Of a DNA stretch of 64,000 nt, positions 33,015 through 42,096 are shown piece by piece. Location: contig NSJL01000004.1 in the NCBI GenBank assembly GCA_002634385.1, forward strand, positions 62,001 to 126,000, written 5' to 3'. Below the pieces are notes generated by a model. The model saw only the letters and a program-made list of their open reading frames with translations, did not search any database and had not been told where the DNA came from. A program made the position numbers and the translations under genes. The first letter of the stretch is position 1; every line of letters begins with the position of its first letter. This stretch comes from Nitrospira sp. (GTDB lineage Bacteria; Nitrospirota; Thermodesulfovibrionia; Thermodesulfovibrionales; Dissulfurispiraceae).

Positions 33015-33971
33015 ATGGCGACACCACTGAGCTTGAAAGAACTTTCGAAGAAAGAAATGTTGCTAACAGGTGGGCACCGCATGTGTTCCGGTTGCGGAGC
33101 GCCCATCGTGGTGAAGATGGCGCTGCTGGCGGCCGAACAGCCCGTGGTTGCTGCCAATGCCACCGGGTGCCTCGAGGTCTCCACCTGCATCTCCGAGTAC
33201 ACGGCGTGGAAGATTCCCTGGATCCATAATGCCTTCGAGAACGCCGCCGCCACGCTCTCCGGCGTGGAGACAATGTACCGGTCCCTGAAGAAACAGGGCA
33301 AGATTGACAAGGATATCAAGTTCATCGCCTTTGGCGGCGACGGCGGTACCTATGACATCGGCTTCCAGAGCCTTTCCGGTGCCATGGAGCGCGGCCACGA
33401 CATGCTCTATATCTGCTATGATAACGGTGCCTACATGAATACCGGCATCCAGCGCTCCAGCGCAACCCCCTTCGGGGCGGATACCACCACCTGCCCTGCG
33501 GGGAGCGCCATTCCGGGCAAGCTGCAGCACAGGAAGGACCTGACCAAGATCATGGCGGCACACGGAATTCCCTATGTTGCCCAGGCCTCTCCGAGCCACT
33601 GGTCCGATTTGATGAAAAAAGTGCGGAAGGCTCTCGAGATACCGGGACCGAAGTTCATGAATATTATTGCCCCATGTAACAGGGGATGGAGGTCCAGGAC
33701 GGATGATGCTATCCTGCTGAGCAGGCTTGCGGTGGAGACCTGCTACTGGCCCCTTTTCGAGATCGAAAACGGGGTTACGAGGGTTACGGTGAAGCCCAAA
33801 GAGAAGAAACCCCTTGTGGAATTCCTGAAGCCCCAGGGAAGGTTCAAACACCTGTTTGCGCCGGAAAACGAGTACCTGCTGCAGCAGGCCCAGGCCCAGG
33901 TTGATGCCTACTGGGAGACACTGCTGAAAGAGGAGGCTTTTTACGCTCCCTCCGCCGATTCCAAACAGTAA
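33015..33971 (+). CDS. porB: 2-oxoacid:ferredoxin oxidoreductase beta subunit
   Basis: 318 residues. CSGCGAPIV near 23-31 supplies cysteines of the proximal [4Fe-4S] cluster, with another Cys in TGCLEVST. The thiamine diphosphate motif reads GGDGGTYDIGFQSLSGA near 112 with YDNGAYMNTGIQRSS after it. The C-terminus (LKPQGRFKHL) is typical of PorB. It completes the four-subunit enzyme and is the last gene before a strong bidirectional terminator, so porCDAB forms one unit. Confidence 0.94.
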   Translation: MATPLSLKELSKKEMLLTGGHRMCSGCGAPIVVKMALLAAEQPVVAANATGCLEVSTCISEYTAWKIPWIHNAFENAAATLSGVETMYRSLKKQGKIDKDIKFIAFGGDGGTYDIGFQSLSGAMERGHDMLYICYDNGAYMNTGIQRSSATPFGADTTTCPAGSAIPGKLQHRKDLTKIMAAHGIPYVAQASPSHWSDLMKKVRKALEIPGPKFMNIIAPCNRGWRSRTDDAILLSRLAVETCYWPLFEIENGVTRVTVKPKEKKPLVEFLKPQGRFKHLFAPENEYLLQQAQAQVDAYWETLLKEEAFYAPSADSKQ

Positions 33972-33989
33972 CCAGTGATACGTTTCCGC

Positions 33990-34027
33990 AAAAAAGCCCC
34001 TGCAGGAGTCCTGCAGGGGCTTTTTTT
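33990..34027. terminator. Bidirectional intrinsic terminator between por and the XRE gene
   Basis: A long near-perfect stem, GCCCCTGCAGGA/TCCTGCAGGGGC, is flanked by six A on the left (33990-33995) and seven T on the right. It can end the por transcript on the plus strand and the convergent regulator transcript on the minus strand. Confidence 0.93.
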
Positions 34028-34077
34028 GTACAGCTTCCCCCTGCGCCCCTCCCTCTACAGATTGGCTTCGTGCAGGA

Positions 34078-34473
34078 TCAGCGTTTATTGCCTTCCGGCA
34101 AGGCGTCCTCCTTATCGAGCAGGCTCTTCTCCATCTTCAGAAGGGCCAGATAATGTTCGACGATGGGGAGGGGAAGCTCTGCCAGCAGATCCAGGAATTC
34201 CTTTCTGAGAGTGTACTCCCTGCCAAAGTGTCCGCTCTTCTTTTCTCCCTGCGGGAGTGCCCGCCCGGATTCTCTGAAAAATTCGATGATAGGTATTCCC
34301 AGCGTACGTGAGATGATCTCGAGGGATTTCTGTGTATACTTTCTTTTCCCGCTCTCCAACTGGTTCAGGTACCCCTGGGAGAGCCCGCTCAGGCGGGCGA
34401 GATCTTTCTGGGTAAGAAGGTAGTGCAACCGGAACTTCTTGATATTTTCCCCGACTATTGTGCGCGTGTCCAT
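34078..34473 (-). CDS. XRE family helix-turn-helix regulator
   Basis: 131 residues. An XRE/Cro-type HTH near 10-65 (LTQKDLARLSGLSQGYLNQLESGKR) includes the recognition helix SQGYLNQLES. The C-terminal half has one helical region around ELPLPIVEHYLALLK and no known ligand domain, so it may be a dimerisation part. The gene is single, converging on the por terminator. Upstream lies an amidohydrolase pseudogene on the other strand. Targets are unknown; the compact size suggests a plasmid- or phage-type repressor, but nothing nearby supports mobility. Confidence 0.88.
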   Translation of the reverse strand: MDTRTIVGENIKKFRLHYLLTQKDLARLSGLSQGYLNQLESGKRKYTQKSLEIISRTLGIPIIEFFRESGRALPQGEKKSGHFGREYTLRKEFLDLLAELPLPIVEHYLALLKMEKSLLDKEDALPEGNKR

Positions 34474-34707
34474 ACAAAAAAGCTAGCAAGGAACATGCCT
34501 GTTTGTTGTTGGAGGAAAAGTGATTGTCTTTTAACGGTTTCCGGAATACTGGCGAAGAAACACTCCGGGCAGATTCGGTAAAAAATAGCGAGTTGCGGGC
34601 GGAGTGTGAGCTAACATTCTGATAAATGAGGAAAAACTACTATATAAAAAATACAGGGTGAGACAGGATGCGAAGACAGGATAAAACAGGCGAAGAAAAA
34701 AACAGGA

Positions 34708-34957
34708 ATAAGCCGGCCCCGCTACTGCGCGGGCATACTGGGCACCCTCATACAAGGGCTGGGGGGCCGACCATGTGCTCTGGGGCACTGATCCTGTGTG
34801 GTATGGCTCCCCGCAATGGCAGATCGAGGCTTTCCGTCGCATCGAGATACCGGAAGCCCTCCGGAAGAAGTTCGGCTATACGCAGCTCGACCCGGCGGAC
34901 GGCGAAGTCAAAGGCATGACATTCGCCCGTAATGCGGCAAAGCTATACAAGGTGAAA
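34708..34957 (+). pseudogene. Remnant of a Tat-type amidohydrolase (C-terminal about 83 residues, frameshifted)
   Basis: The translation matches the C-terminus of the amidohydrolase at 47441: RYCAGILGTLI, then after a frame change WGTDPVWYGSPQWQIEA, RKKFGYTQLDPADGEV and ARNAAKLYKV. An extra G in a run of six G near 34760 splits the frame. The natural stop is missing, and the rest of the gene (about 370 residues) is absent. About two thirds of aligned residues match, so it is an old paralogue and not a fresh copy. No transposase or repeats flank it. Confidence 0.85.
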
Positions 34958-35028
34958 GCCAGGCGTTTTTCCCCTGCCGGTCCCCTGGCCGCCGCCCAAC
35001 TTTTCCTTTGTTCATGGTCGAAGGCCGC

Positions 35029-36051
35029 CTACGGACATGCTACCAGTCTCAGTGCGTCTCTTTCGATACCTATGGTGACAGGGGTTGTTCCTCCATACTC
35101 TCCATCGATCTGAACATGTGCCTTGCCGCTGACGGAGAGCTCCTCCGCTTTGAAGTAGCTGACATCTTCCAGGGAAAGGTGGGTGCCCTGAAGCACCCCT
35201 GTTACATACCGGAAGAGATCCCTCCTCCTCCCGCCATGTGTCGCAAAAACAGAGAGCCATGGATCGGAGGGGTGGACGTCAGGAGTGACCATGAAGTCCC
35301 CTCCGTATCGTGCGGACTTGCCTACGATGACGGCATAGGCGGACAGTTCCTTTTCCCGCTGCATACCGGGAACAGGAGGAGACTCCGAAGCGGTGTGCGG
35401 GGAAAAGGAGTGCGCCTTTACGGTGAGCGGGCGGGGAGCATACCCGAAAAGAGTGCGAATTCCGCTCAGGAGGTAGGCGCTTTTTCCAATGTATCTCTTG
35501 AGCCTCTCGTTTACCCCGATGATGACTTCCCCGTCAAAACCGATCCCGGCCATGAGGAGGAAGTAGCGGGTCCGGAGGGGCGCAGTGCGCGATAACGGGG
35601 CGGGATTTTCGAAGGAGACCTTGCCCAGGTGGACAGTGGTGACTTTCCCGGTAAGAGCGACATCAAGCGCCTTCCTGAGATCGAAAGGGAGGCCAAGCTC
35701 GCGGGCGAGGACAGAGGTGGTCCCCAGGGGAAGAATGGCCATGGAGACAGGGGAGAGGGCGAGCCCGTTTGCCACTTCGTTGTATGTGCCGTCACCTCCG
35801 GCGGCAATGACCAGACGCGGTGTGCTGCCTCCGGGGAGGTCCTCAATGCCCTTGCCGGAGGCAGACGGGACGCGTGCCTTTTCTTCCCCAGCGATGGTGC
35901 GGGCGAAGGAGACGGCGTCCTCTCTCCGTCTCGTCAGGAGCAGCCGGACATTATACCCTTCCTCCTGAAGGATCTGTGTCGCCTTTCGTATCTCTTTCAG
36001 TGCCTCTCCGCCCGCTACGGGATTGCCGATAATGACAATTTCCCTTACCAC
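35029..36051 (-). CDS. Diacylglycerol kinase family lipid kinase (YegS/DagK-like)
   Basis: 340 residues from GTG 36051, which overlaps the stop of the TPR gene. The nucleotide-binding site is GGDGTYNEVANGL near 82, with NPVAGG near residue 8 and LPLGTTSVLARELGLP near 108, a variation on the usual LGTGNDFAR. The C-terminal half carries EELSVSGKAHVQIDGEYGG. It would phosphorylate diacylglycerol or a similar lipid with ATP at the membrane face. Start choice is based on family length; GGAGG lies 14 bases upstream, which is far. A sphingosine-kinase-like substrate is possible. Confidence 0.87.
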   Translation of the reverse strand: MVREIVIIGNPVAGGEALKEIRKATQILQEEGYNVRLLLTRRREDAVSFARTIAGEEKARVPSASGKGIEDLPGGSTPRLVIAAGGDGTYNEVANGLALSPVSMAILPLGTTSVLARELGLPFDLRKALDVALTGKVTTVHLGKVSFENPAPLSRTAPLRTRYFLLMAGIGFDGEVIIGVNERLKRYIGKSAYLLSGIRTLFGYAPRPLTVKAHSFSPHTASESPPVPGMQREKELSAYAVIVGKSARYGGDFMVTPDVHPSDPWLSVFATHGGRRRDLFRYVTGVLQGTHLSLEDVSYFKAEELSVSGKAHVQIDGEYGGTTPVTIGIERDALRLVACP

Positions 36052-37136
36052 GAGCGCCGGGGAGGCCTCCTCCCGGCCCTGCAATCTTCTACGGCGTGCA
36101 CTGCCTCGGTCCTCATCTCCCGGGGAACCGTATCGTCTCCCTTCGTCTCTCTCAGGAACCTGTCGAGGTAGTCTACGGTGCCGAGGCAATCATGGGCTGC
36201 TTTATGCGTTATCCCCAGATGAAACAGTATCCGCGGTTCCCCGGGCCTGAGGCGCTGAGCGATCCTGAGCTCCCGTACCGCTTCCGCAAATCTGCCGCTG
36301 TTCCGGAGCATCTGGCCCAGCCGGATATGGGACAGGGGATTGTCCGGATCGATCCGGATGGACTCCCGCAACTCCCTTTCCGCCCGGAGTTTGTCCCCTG
36401 TCATGAAGTAAATATGTGCGAGGAGCCTGTGTGCCCTTGCGGCATCCGGGTCATTCCGGACAATCCTTTCAAGCACCTCCGCTGCTTCATCCAGTTCCTT
36501 TGGAGATACCCTGCTCAGCTCCTTCTCGAACCCTGCAAGGCCGGCTTTTGCAAGGGTCTTCCATACCTTTTTCATCTCCTCGTTCGCCTCTTCCCGGGAG
36601 AGTACGGAATCGAGCTTTTTGCGGATATCGTCGATCCGCACTTTATCCTTTTCCCGGGAAAGATCGGACAGCAGACGCTCCCTGTCCCTCTTGAGCTCCT
36701 CTCCCTCTTTCAGGGCTGCCTGAAGCTGCTCACGCGCCTCCTCGCTCTCCCTGAGGCGTCGTATCTGCTCCGCCAGGAGACCGGTATCGATCCGGGCCCG
36801 CGCTCTCGCATGGACCTCAGGGCGCTGTGAGGTCCCCCTTGTCTCTTCAGAGACCACTTCAGCCTCCACCAATCCGGCGGTGTATGCCTTGACTTCGTCG
36901 CGGGAGAGCGGCATATTCTTTACTTCGGAGAGGTTTTCGACATAGGCGGTTGCCGCTTCGAGCGCTTTTCTTTTCGCTTCCAGGACCGCGATACGGCGGG
37001 CTTCGGCCCTGCTGTCGTTCTCACCAAGGGTATAGCTGCCCTCTGCCTCAAAAGTTTTTACTTCGGCCAGAGCTGACAGTGGAAACAGAGCTGCCAGCAC
37101 TACCAGTATGCCTGCTGTCCCTAAGACCGTCTTCAT
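36045..37136 (-). CDS. Exported TPR protein with LPP20/FlgT-like N-terminal domain
   Basis: 363 residues from ATG 37136 (GGAGG six bases upstream). A signal peptide (hydrophobic to about 24, ALA cleavage) is followed by an N-terminal domain of about 100 residues (EGSYTLGENDSRAEARRIA) resembling those in LPP20 and FlgT-type proteins. A coiled coil spans about 120-190. TPR repeats follow (about 215-330), with AHIYFMTGDKLRAERELRESI and RLGQMLRNSGRFAEAVREL. It probably works in the periplasm as a scaffold. It overlaps the lipid kinase gene downstream. Confidence 0.82.
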   Translation of the reverse strand: MKTVLGTAGILVVLAALFPLSALAEVKTFEAEGSYTLGENDSRAEARRIAVLEAKRKALEAATAYVENLSEVKNMPLSRDEVKAYTAGLVEAEVVSEETRGTSQRPEVHARARARIDTGLLAEQIRRLRESEEAREQLQAALKEGEELKRDRERLLSDLSREKDKVRIDDIRKKLDSVLSREEANEEMKKVWKTLAKAGLAGFEKELSRVSPKELDEAAEVLERIVRNDPDAARAHRLLAHIYFMTGDKLRAERELRESIRIDPDNPLSHIRLGQMLRNSGRFAEAVRELRIAQRLRPGEPRILFHLGITHKAAHDCLGTVDYLDRFLRETKGDDTVPREMRTEAVHAVEDCRAGRRPPRRSW

Positions 37137-37280
37137 TTGTTCCTCCCTTATCTTGTTTCCCTTCATTGGTTGTCTGGTGCGTAACGGGCCTTTGCACAAT
37201 GCGGAGAGGGGGATCTATGCACGGATGTCTGTCCCCCGGTGCTGCTCGATCGAGGTCCGTTGCCCGGGTATCGCCGGTTA

Positions 37281-38084
37281 TCAGAAGTCCGGAGTACTTC
37301 CCGCGCTTCCTATGATAACAGGTTTTTTCTCCAAATAGGCAATGAGTCCTTCCACGGCGGCCCCCTCCCTTATAAAAAAGACCCTGCCCCCGTGCATCTC
37401 TCCTGGGTGTTTGATATTCTTGATTCTCCGGTAACCTGTTCTGCGCGAAGCGAGATACCCGGTGGTATAATCGGGGTCGTCGGAGATACAAAGCTCTGCC
37501 AGGATATCCGGGTGGGACGCCACCTTCGAGGCGAGGACCAGGGCCTCCCTCACCGTTGCGGTGTTGATACCAAGCCGGGCAAGGCGCCGCATCAGCCTCC
37601 GCTCTGCGGTCCGCTCGATGCCGAGACGGGATACCCGCACCCCCCTTTCCCTGTCCGGCTCTCTCCGTCTGCCCGTTTCCGCGGTGACAAGGGCGGCACC
37701 GCGCATTGACTTCCCGGAATGCAGCATCTTCCAACCGCATGAGAAAGCCCTTCCGGAAACTCCGAGGGAGGCCAGTTCCCGAAGAAGAATCTCCCGCCCC
37801 TCTGCCGGGGAGGCGCAGGGAATTGTTTCGATGGAAAGGAGGGGGGCCGGCGTGGGCTCCTGCCGCACTCGTTCCACCGTAACCACAATGGTGTCGGGCT
37901 CTCCCCGCGGGTGGTTCAATGCCCTGAGAGCATACTCCCTTACGATCCCCGCGATCTCCTCCCGGTCATACAGCCCCTCCGCTCCCGAGATATGCATTTC
38001 CCCGGTGAAGGGGGGCATGGCAACGGTCCGCCCACGGGCGGACCCGGAACGCTTTTTCGATGCCCTCATCCGTATATTCCACAT
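37281..38084 (-). CDS. bioW: 6-carboxyhexanoate-CoA ligase (pimeloyl-CoA synthetase)
   Basis: 267 residues, close to the usual BioW length. The N-terminus [16 protein letters not shown] near 31, [15 protein letters not shown] [11 protein letters not shown] near 147, and the long match [19 protein letters not shown] with [18 protein letters not shown] identify the enzyme, which activates pimelate to pimeloyl-CoA for biotin synthesis. No other bio gene is in the window. It is divergent from nadE with 89 bases between. The gap to the TPR gene downstream is 144 bases. Confidence 0.93.
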   Translation of the reverse strand: MWNIRMRASKKRSGSARGRTVAMPPFTGEMHISGAEGLYDREEIAGIVREYALRALNHPRGEPDTIVVTVERVRQEPTPAPLLSIETIPCASPAEGREILLRELASLGVSGRAFSCGWKMLHSGKSMRGAALVTAETGRRREPDRERGVRVSRLGIERTAERRLMRRLARLGINTATVREALVLASKVASHPDILAELCISDDPDYTTGYLASRRTGYRRIKNIKHPGEMHGGRVFFIREGAAVEGLIAYLEKKPVIIGSAGSTPDF

Positions 38085-38140
38085 GTATGAAATTATACTG
38101 CTACGGGTATTTTTTTATGCAAGTGAAAAATCCCGCAACC

Positions 38141-38170
38141 TTTACAAAGGCTTGCATTTCCCAGTACAAT
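38141..38170 (+). promoter_or_regulatory. Promoter giving a near-leaderless nadE mRNA
   Basis: TTTACA (38141-38146) and TACAAT (38165-38170) are 18 bases apart. The -10 box ends 3 bases before ATG 38174 and 6 before ATG 38177. There is no Shine-Dalgarno, so transcription probably starts on the initiator codon itself. Confidence 0.6.
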
Positions 38171-38173
38171 CAG

Positions 38174-39919
38174 ATGATGAAAACAGTCAGAATCGCCTTG
38201 TGCCAGATCAATCCCACGGTGGGCGATCTTGCCGGAAACGTCGAAAAAATAACGGAATGCATCGAGAACGCGTCTCAGCACCGCCCTGATATCATCGCTT
38301 TCCCAGAGCTTGCGGTTACCGGCTACCCTCCGGAAGACCTGCTTCTGAAGCCGCAGTTCATCAACGATAATCTCGAAGCCCTCGACGCAATACGGGGAAA
38401 GGTGGAGGATTTCCTGGTGATCGTGGGTTTTGTGGACAGAAGGGACGATATTTTCAATGCTGCTGCCCTCATCCACAACAGGTGCATTATCGATGTTTAC
38501 CACAAGATCCATCTCCCCAATTACGGCGTCTTCGATGAGAACCGGTACTTCCAGTCGGGGGCACGCTGTCCGGTGTACCGGATGGGGGAGGTCCTCTTCG
38601 GCTTTACTATCTGTGAGGATATCTGGTATCCCGAGGGACCTACCTCTGTCCAGGCGCTGGCAGGGGCGGAGTTCATCATTAATATCAACGCCTCGCCCTA
38701 TCATATGGGGAAATCCGGGTTCAGGGAGAGAATGCTGTCCACCAGGGCTTATGACAACAGCGTAGTGATTGCATACCTGAATACGGTAGGTGGCCAGGAC
38801 GAGCTTGTCTTCGACGGTCACAGCCTGGTGGTGGACCAGAACGGGGATTTCATTACTGCCGGAAAGAGGTTCGAGGAGGATATGCTTATCGTGGATCTGG
38901 ATCTGGAAGCGGTATTCATGAAGAGGCTCCACGATCCGCGCAGAAGACAGCAGACAAAGGCACTGAAAAGAGAAGGGGTGGAGGAGATTCCCCTTGCACG
39001 GATACCCGGGAGTCCCGAAGTCCTGCAGCCCCTTCCTCCGCAGAACATTTCCTGCCTCTCTGTCTGTTCCCTTGAGGAAGAGGCGTACAGTGCCCTTGTT
39101 CTGGGGACGAGGGACTACGTGCGGAAGAACGGGTTCAGGAGGGTCTGCATCGGCCTGAGCGGCGGGGTCGATTCCGCGCTGGTGGCCACCATCGCGGTGG
39201 ATGCCATCGGAAAAGATAATGTCACCGGTGTTTTTATGCCCTCTCCCTTCACTTCCCGGGAGAGCAGGGAGGATGCGGAGGAGTTGGTGCGGAACCTGGA
39301 CATTCGCCTTATAGAGGTACCCATTACTGCGGCCTTCGAGGGGTATATCGAGATGCTGCGCCCTGAGTTCAGGGATCTCCCCCCTGATACTACCGAGGAG
39401 AACCTCCAGGCGAGGATACGGGGTACTATTCTCATGGCCCTTTCCAATAAGTTCGGCTGGCTTGTCCTTACGACGGGGAACAAGTCCGAAATGAGTGTGG
39501 GCTATGCGACCCTCTATGGAGACATGGCGGGCGGCTTTGCGGTAATAAAAGATGTGCCGAAGACCCTGGTCTATGCCCTGTGCAGGTGGAGAAATGAAAA
39601 GGAGGGGCGGGCGATCATTCCCGGACGGGTCCTGGTGAAGGCACCCACGGCGGAGCTGCGGCCCGAACAGAAGGATACCGACAGTCTGCCGCCTTATGAA
39701 ATGCTCGATCCCGTTCTGAAGGCGTACATCGAAGAGGACAAGGCTTTTGACGAGATCGTTGCCCTCGGCGGAGACGAGGAGCGCGCCAAGCGGGTCATCA
39801 GGATGGTGGATCTGAGTGAATACAAGAGGCGTCAGGCCCCCCCCGGAATAAAGATCACCCCCCGCGCCTTCGGACGGGACAGGAGGTTTCCCATTACGAA
39901 CAGGTACAGGAGCTGGTAA
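38174..39919 (+). CDS. nadE: Glutamine-dependent NAD+ synthetase
   Basis: 581 residues from ATG 38174 (38177 equally possible). A nitrilase-type glutaminase domain (1-270) carries the Glu-Lys-Cys triad in [19 protein letters not shown] and [10 protein letters not shown]. The synthetase domain (about 300-575) has the ATP-binding [10 protein letters not shown] near 338 and [14 protein letters not shown]. It makes NAD+ from deamido-NAD with glutamine-derived ammonia in the cytoplasm. The open frame upstream runs into bioW and is not part of the gene. The promoter places initiation at the ATG. Confidence 0.95.
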   Translation: MMKTVRIALCQINPTVGDLAGNVEKITECIENASQHRPDIIAFPELAVTGYPPEDLLLKPQFINDNLEALDAIRGKVEDFLVIVGFVDRRDDIFNAAALIHNRCIIDVYHKIHLPNYGVFDENRYFQSGARCPVYRMGEVLFGFTICEDIWYPEGPTSVQALAGAEFIININASPYHMGKSGFRERMLSTRAYDNSVVIAYLNTVGGQDELVFDGHSLVVDQNGDFITAGKRFEEDMLIVDLDLEAVFMKRLHDPRRRQQTKALKREGVEEIPLARIPGSPEVLQPLPPQNISCLSVCSLEEEAYSALVLGTRDYVRKNGFRRVCIGLSGGVDSALVATIAVDAIGKDNVTGVFMPSPFTSRESREDAEELVRNLDIRLIEVPITAAFEGYIEMLRPEFRDLPPDTTEENLQARIRGTILMALSNKFGWLVLTTGNKSEMSVGYATLYGDMAGGFAVIKDVPKTLVYALCRWRNEKEGRAIIPGRVLVKAPTAELRPEQKDTDSLPPYEMLDPVLKAYIEEDKAFDEIVALGGDEERAKRVIRMVDLSEYKRRQAPPGIKITPRAFGRDRRFPITNRYRSW

Positions 39920-39987
39920 TCAGCCGCTGTGGCGGTGGAAAAAGCAGAGAACGGTACTGCCGCCAGCGGTCTTTAAGGAGGAACTTC

Positions 39988-40302
39988 ATGAAGGTATCTG
40001 TCGGATGTGCCTGGTTCCCTTTGCCGCTACGGTCACCCCGGAGCGTCGTAGCAGGTTTTTTCCTGCTCTTATTCTTTGTTTCAACAGGATACGTATCGGG
40101 TGCGGATAAGCCGCAGGGGACCCAGCAGGCTTTTCAGTTTGCCAGGAATCCCGAAATCCAACAAGTGAAGCCGAGAAAACCGGTGAGGATCAAGCTCCAC
40201 CGGAGTGCGAAGGGAGAGTACTCCTGGGACCTGTCCGGCGATAGCGTGGATGACGTGGTCAGGGCCGATGTCCGCTTGAGAAAACTGTTGAAAGTGGAGT
40301 AA
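39988..40302 (+). CDS. Small exported protein of unknown function
   Basis: 104 residues; not recognised. GGAGG lies six bases before ATG. The first 37 residues contain a long signal-like segment (VVAGFFLLLFFVSTGYVSG) with a basic N-region, so it is probably exported or anchored. The mature part is short, basic and proline-rich (QVKPRKPVRIKLHRS), followed by YSWDLSGDSVDDVVRADVRLRKLL, which could form a small amphipathic domain. There are no cysteines in the mature part. It sits between nadE and the rubrerythrin-like gene, 40 bases before the latter. Confidence 0.72.
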   Translation: MKVSVGCAWFPLPLRSPRSVVAGFFLLLFFVSTGYVSGADKPQGTQQAFQFARNPEIQQVKPRKPVRIKLHRSAKGEYSWDLSGDSVDDVVRADVRLRKLLKVE

Positions 40303-40342
40303 CATCACAAACATACTTCCTACTCACCCAACGGAGGATTGC

Positions 40343-40843
40343 ATGGAAAAGTTTTCTATCAGAGAAGTCCTGGAACAGGCGGTGCAGACGGAAAAGCTGG
40401 GGTATCAGTTTTATACCATAATGACGGAGCGATTCAAGGAGAAGGACCCGGGAATGGCGAAGCTTTTCGCTACCCTGGCGGAAAAGGAAGTGCGGCATGA
40501 GAAGACTTTTTCCGAGCTTAAGGACATGATCGGGGAGGGCGATCCCGAGGGATGGGAGGACGTTTCCCAGTACATGAGAGCCGTGGTGGAATCGGAGTTC
40601 TTCCTGGGCAAGAATAAAGCCCTCCCCTCCATGGAGGGGATAAAGACAGTAGAGGATGCCGTAAATTTCGCTGTCAGTTTTGAAAAGGAGACCCTTCTCT
40701 ATTTCTATGGGCTGAGGGATGCCGTAAAAGAGAAAGATGTCGTAGACGAGATCATCAACGAGGAGAAGAGCCATATCCGGTGGCTCATGTGCTTCAAAGG
40801 CGCTTTTACCGGCAAGAGCGTCCCCGGCTGTGATGCGTCGTAA
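40343..40843 (+). CDS. Rubrerythrin/ferritin-like diiron protein
   Basis: 166 residues, all helical. Four-helix-bundle metal ligands are visible as paired glutamates: EKLGYQFY near 17, EKEVRHEKTF near 52 (ExxH), EKETLLYFY near 115 and NEEKSHIRW near 137. It lacks the C-terminal rubredoxin domain of full rubrerythrins, so electron transfer would need a separate partner. Such erythrin-like proteins reduce peroxide or handle iron in anaerobes. A Shine-Dalgarno GGAGG lies 9 bases before the ATG. Confidence 0.87.
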   Translation: MEKFSIREVLEQAVQTEKLGYQFYTIMTERFKEKDPGMAKLFATLAEKEVRHEKTFSELKDMIGEGDPEGWEDVSQYMRAVVESEFFLGKNKALPSMEGIKTVEDAVNFAVSFEKETLLYFYGLRDAVKEKDVVDEIINEEKSHIRWLMCFKGAFTGKSVPGCDAS

Positions 40844-40871
40844 GAAATGAAAAGACGGGAAGCGAGCAGGA

Positions 40872-41693
40872 GTGCCCGGTACTTTATATATCGTCTCCAC
40901 CCCTATTGGGAACCTTGAGGACATCACCCTCAGGGCGCTTCGGGTACTGAAGGAGGTGGATCTCATTGCCGCAGAGGACACCCGCCATTCCCTCAAGCTC
41001 CTCCACCGCTATGGCATTGTAAAGCCTATCATAAGCTATTGGTCTGAAAAGGAAAAAGTGAGGGCGGAGGAGATTCTCGAAAAGCTCCTCTCCGGCAAAT
41101 CCGTCGCCCTTGTCTCTGATGCGGGCACCCCGGGCATTTCCGACCCCGGCGAGGTATTGATACAGAGGGCGATAGAAGAGGGCGTTGCTCTTGTCCCTAT
41201 CCCCGGGCCCTCCGCCTTCGTGGCCGCTCTTTCGGTTTCGGGCCTTTCCACCGAGGAGTTCACCTTTATCGGCTTTCTCCCGCCGAAGACAGTCCGGAGG
41301 CAAAAGAAGCTCCGGGAAGTCATGCTGGAGCCCAGAACCCTGGTCTTTTACGAAGCCCCCCACCGGTTGCTCGATACCCTGTCGGACATGAAAGACGTTT
41401 TCGGGGAGAGGCGTGCGGTGGTGATGAAGGAAATCACGAAAATGCATGAGGCGGTAGTGCGCGGGGTGCTGCCCGAGGTGATTTCCTCCCTGAAAACCAG
41501 CGTCATTGCGGGGGAATATGTAATCATGGTGGAAGGGAGGACGAGGGAGAGTGCGGATATTGAAGAGGCCCTCGGGGAAATCCGGGCCTTGATGAAGAAG
41601 GGAAAAGGGCGGAAAGAAGCGGTGAAACAGGTGGCTGAAGAGTACGGATTCAGCAGAAAAGAGCTGTACGACAGATCGTTGTATGATACGTGA
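40872..41693 (+). CDS. rsmI: 16S rRNA 2'-O-ribose C1402 methyltransferase RsmI
   Basis: 273 residues from GTG 40872. The tetrapyrrole-methylase-fold N-terminus LYIVSTPIGNLEDITLRAL, the EDTRHSLKLLHRY motif, SDAGTPGISDPG near 86 and IPGPSAFVAALSVSG near 108 identify RsmI, which uses S-adenosylmethionine on the 16S rRNA decoding site. The length and the C-terminal helical part (GKGRKEAVKQVAEEYGF) are complete. AGGAG directly precedes the GTG. It is followed by an overlapping MscS remnant. Confidence 0.95.
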   Translation: MPGTLYIVSTPIGNLEDITLRALRVLKEVDLIAAEDTRHSLKLLHRYGIVKPIISYWSEKEKVRAEEILEKLLSGKSVALVSDAGTPGISDPGEVLIQRAIEEGVALVPIPGPSAFVAALSVSGLSTEEFTFIGFLPPKTVRRQKKLREVMLEPRTLVFYEAPHRLLDTLSDMKDVFGERRAVVMKEITKMHEAVVRGVLPEVISSLKTSVIAGEYVIMVEGRTRESADIEEALGEIRALMKKGKGRKEAVKQVAEEYGFSRKELYDRSLYDT

Positions 41694-41905
41694 GGAGCGG
41701 GAGGGAGCCCGCCCCCCGGGCCATGCTCCTCGCCTTCGGGGAATGCTCTCTCAACTTCGAGTTCCTCATATGGATCCGGGACCCCTCCATGCGGTTCAGA
41801 ACCATTGACAGGATCAACCGGGACACCTACCGGAAGTTCAATGAGCTGGGCATAAAGATCCCCTTCCCGCAGAGAGAGTTACATATCTACCAGAGGTCCG
41901 CTTGA
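41690..41905 (+). pseudogene. Remnant of an MscS-family mechanosensitive channel (C-terminus only)
   Basis: A 71-residue open frame whose body (AFGECSLNFEFLIWIRDPS and a final LGIKIPFPQRELHIY) matches the cytoplasmic C-terminus of MscS/KefA-type channels. The membrane pore and the middle domain are missing. It begins 4 bases inside rsmI, in a different frame, without a ribosome site. It is most likely a decayed 3' end joined to rsmI by a deletion. Translation as a small protein is possible but would not form a channel. Confidence 0.7.
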
Positions 41906-42042
41906 GATCCTGGAGCAGGGGCTTGCGTCCGGATCACCCCGTCGTATCCCTCCTGCCGGCTTCCCCTCTCTTCCCCTTCCTTCTTCTCTCCTCCCCTGGT
42001 CAGCATCTCTATGCCTGTACGGATAACTTGTAGCAGATGCTA

Positions 42043-42071
42043 CTGACAAGGGGAGAGGCCACGCGTACAAT
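42043..42071 (+). promoter_or_regulatory. Sigma-70-type promoter for the UroD-type gene
   Basis: CTGACA (42043-42048) and TACAAT (42066-42071), each one mismatch from consensus, are spaced by exactly 17 bases. Initiation near 42078 gives a 5' leader of about 200 bases, long enough to carry the structures described below. Confidence 0.7.
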
Positions 42072-42096
42072 GTGTAGTAAGAGAGAGAAACAGAAG

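Noticed and set aside
31964..33325. Minus-strand open frame of 453 codons
   Set aside because: Antisense to porA and porB, whose motifs are unambiguous.
34600..35000. Insertion sequence as the cause of the amidohydrolase fragment
   Set aside because: No transposase frame, terminal inverted repeats or target duplication could be seen.
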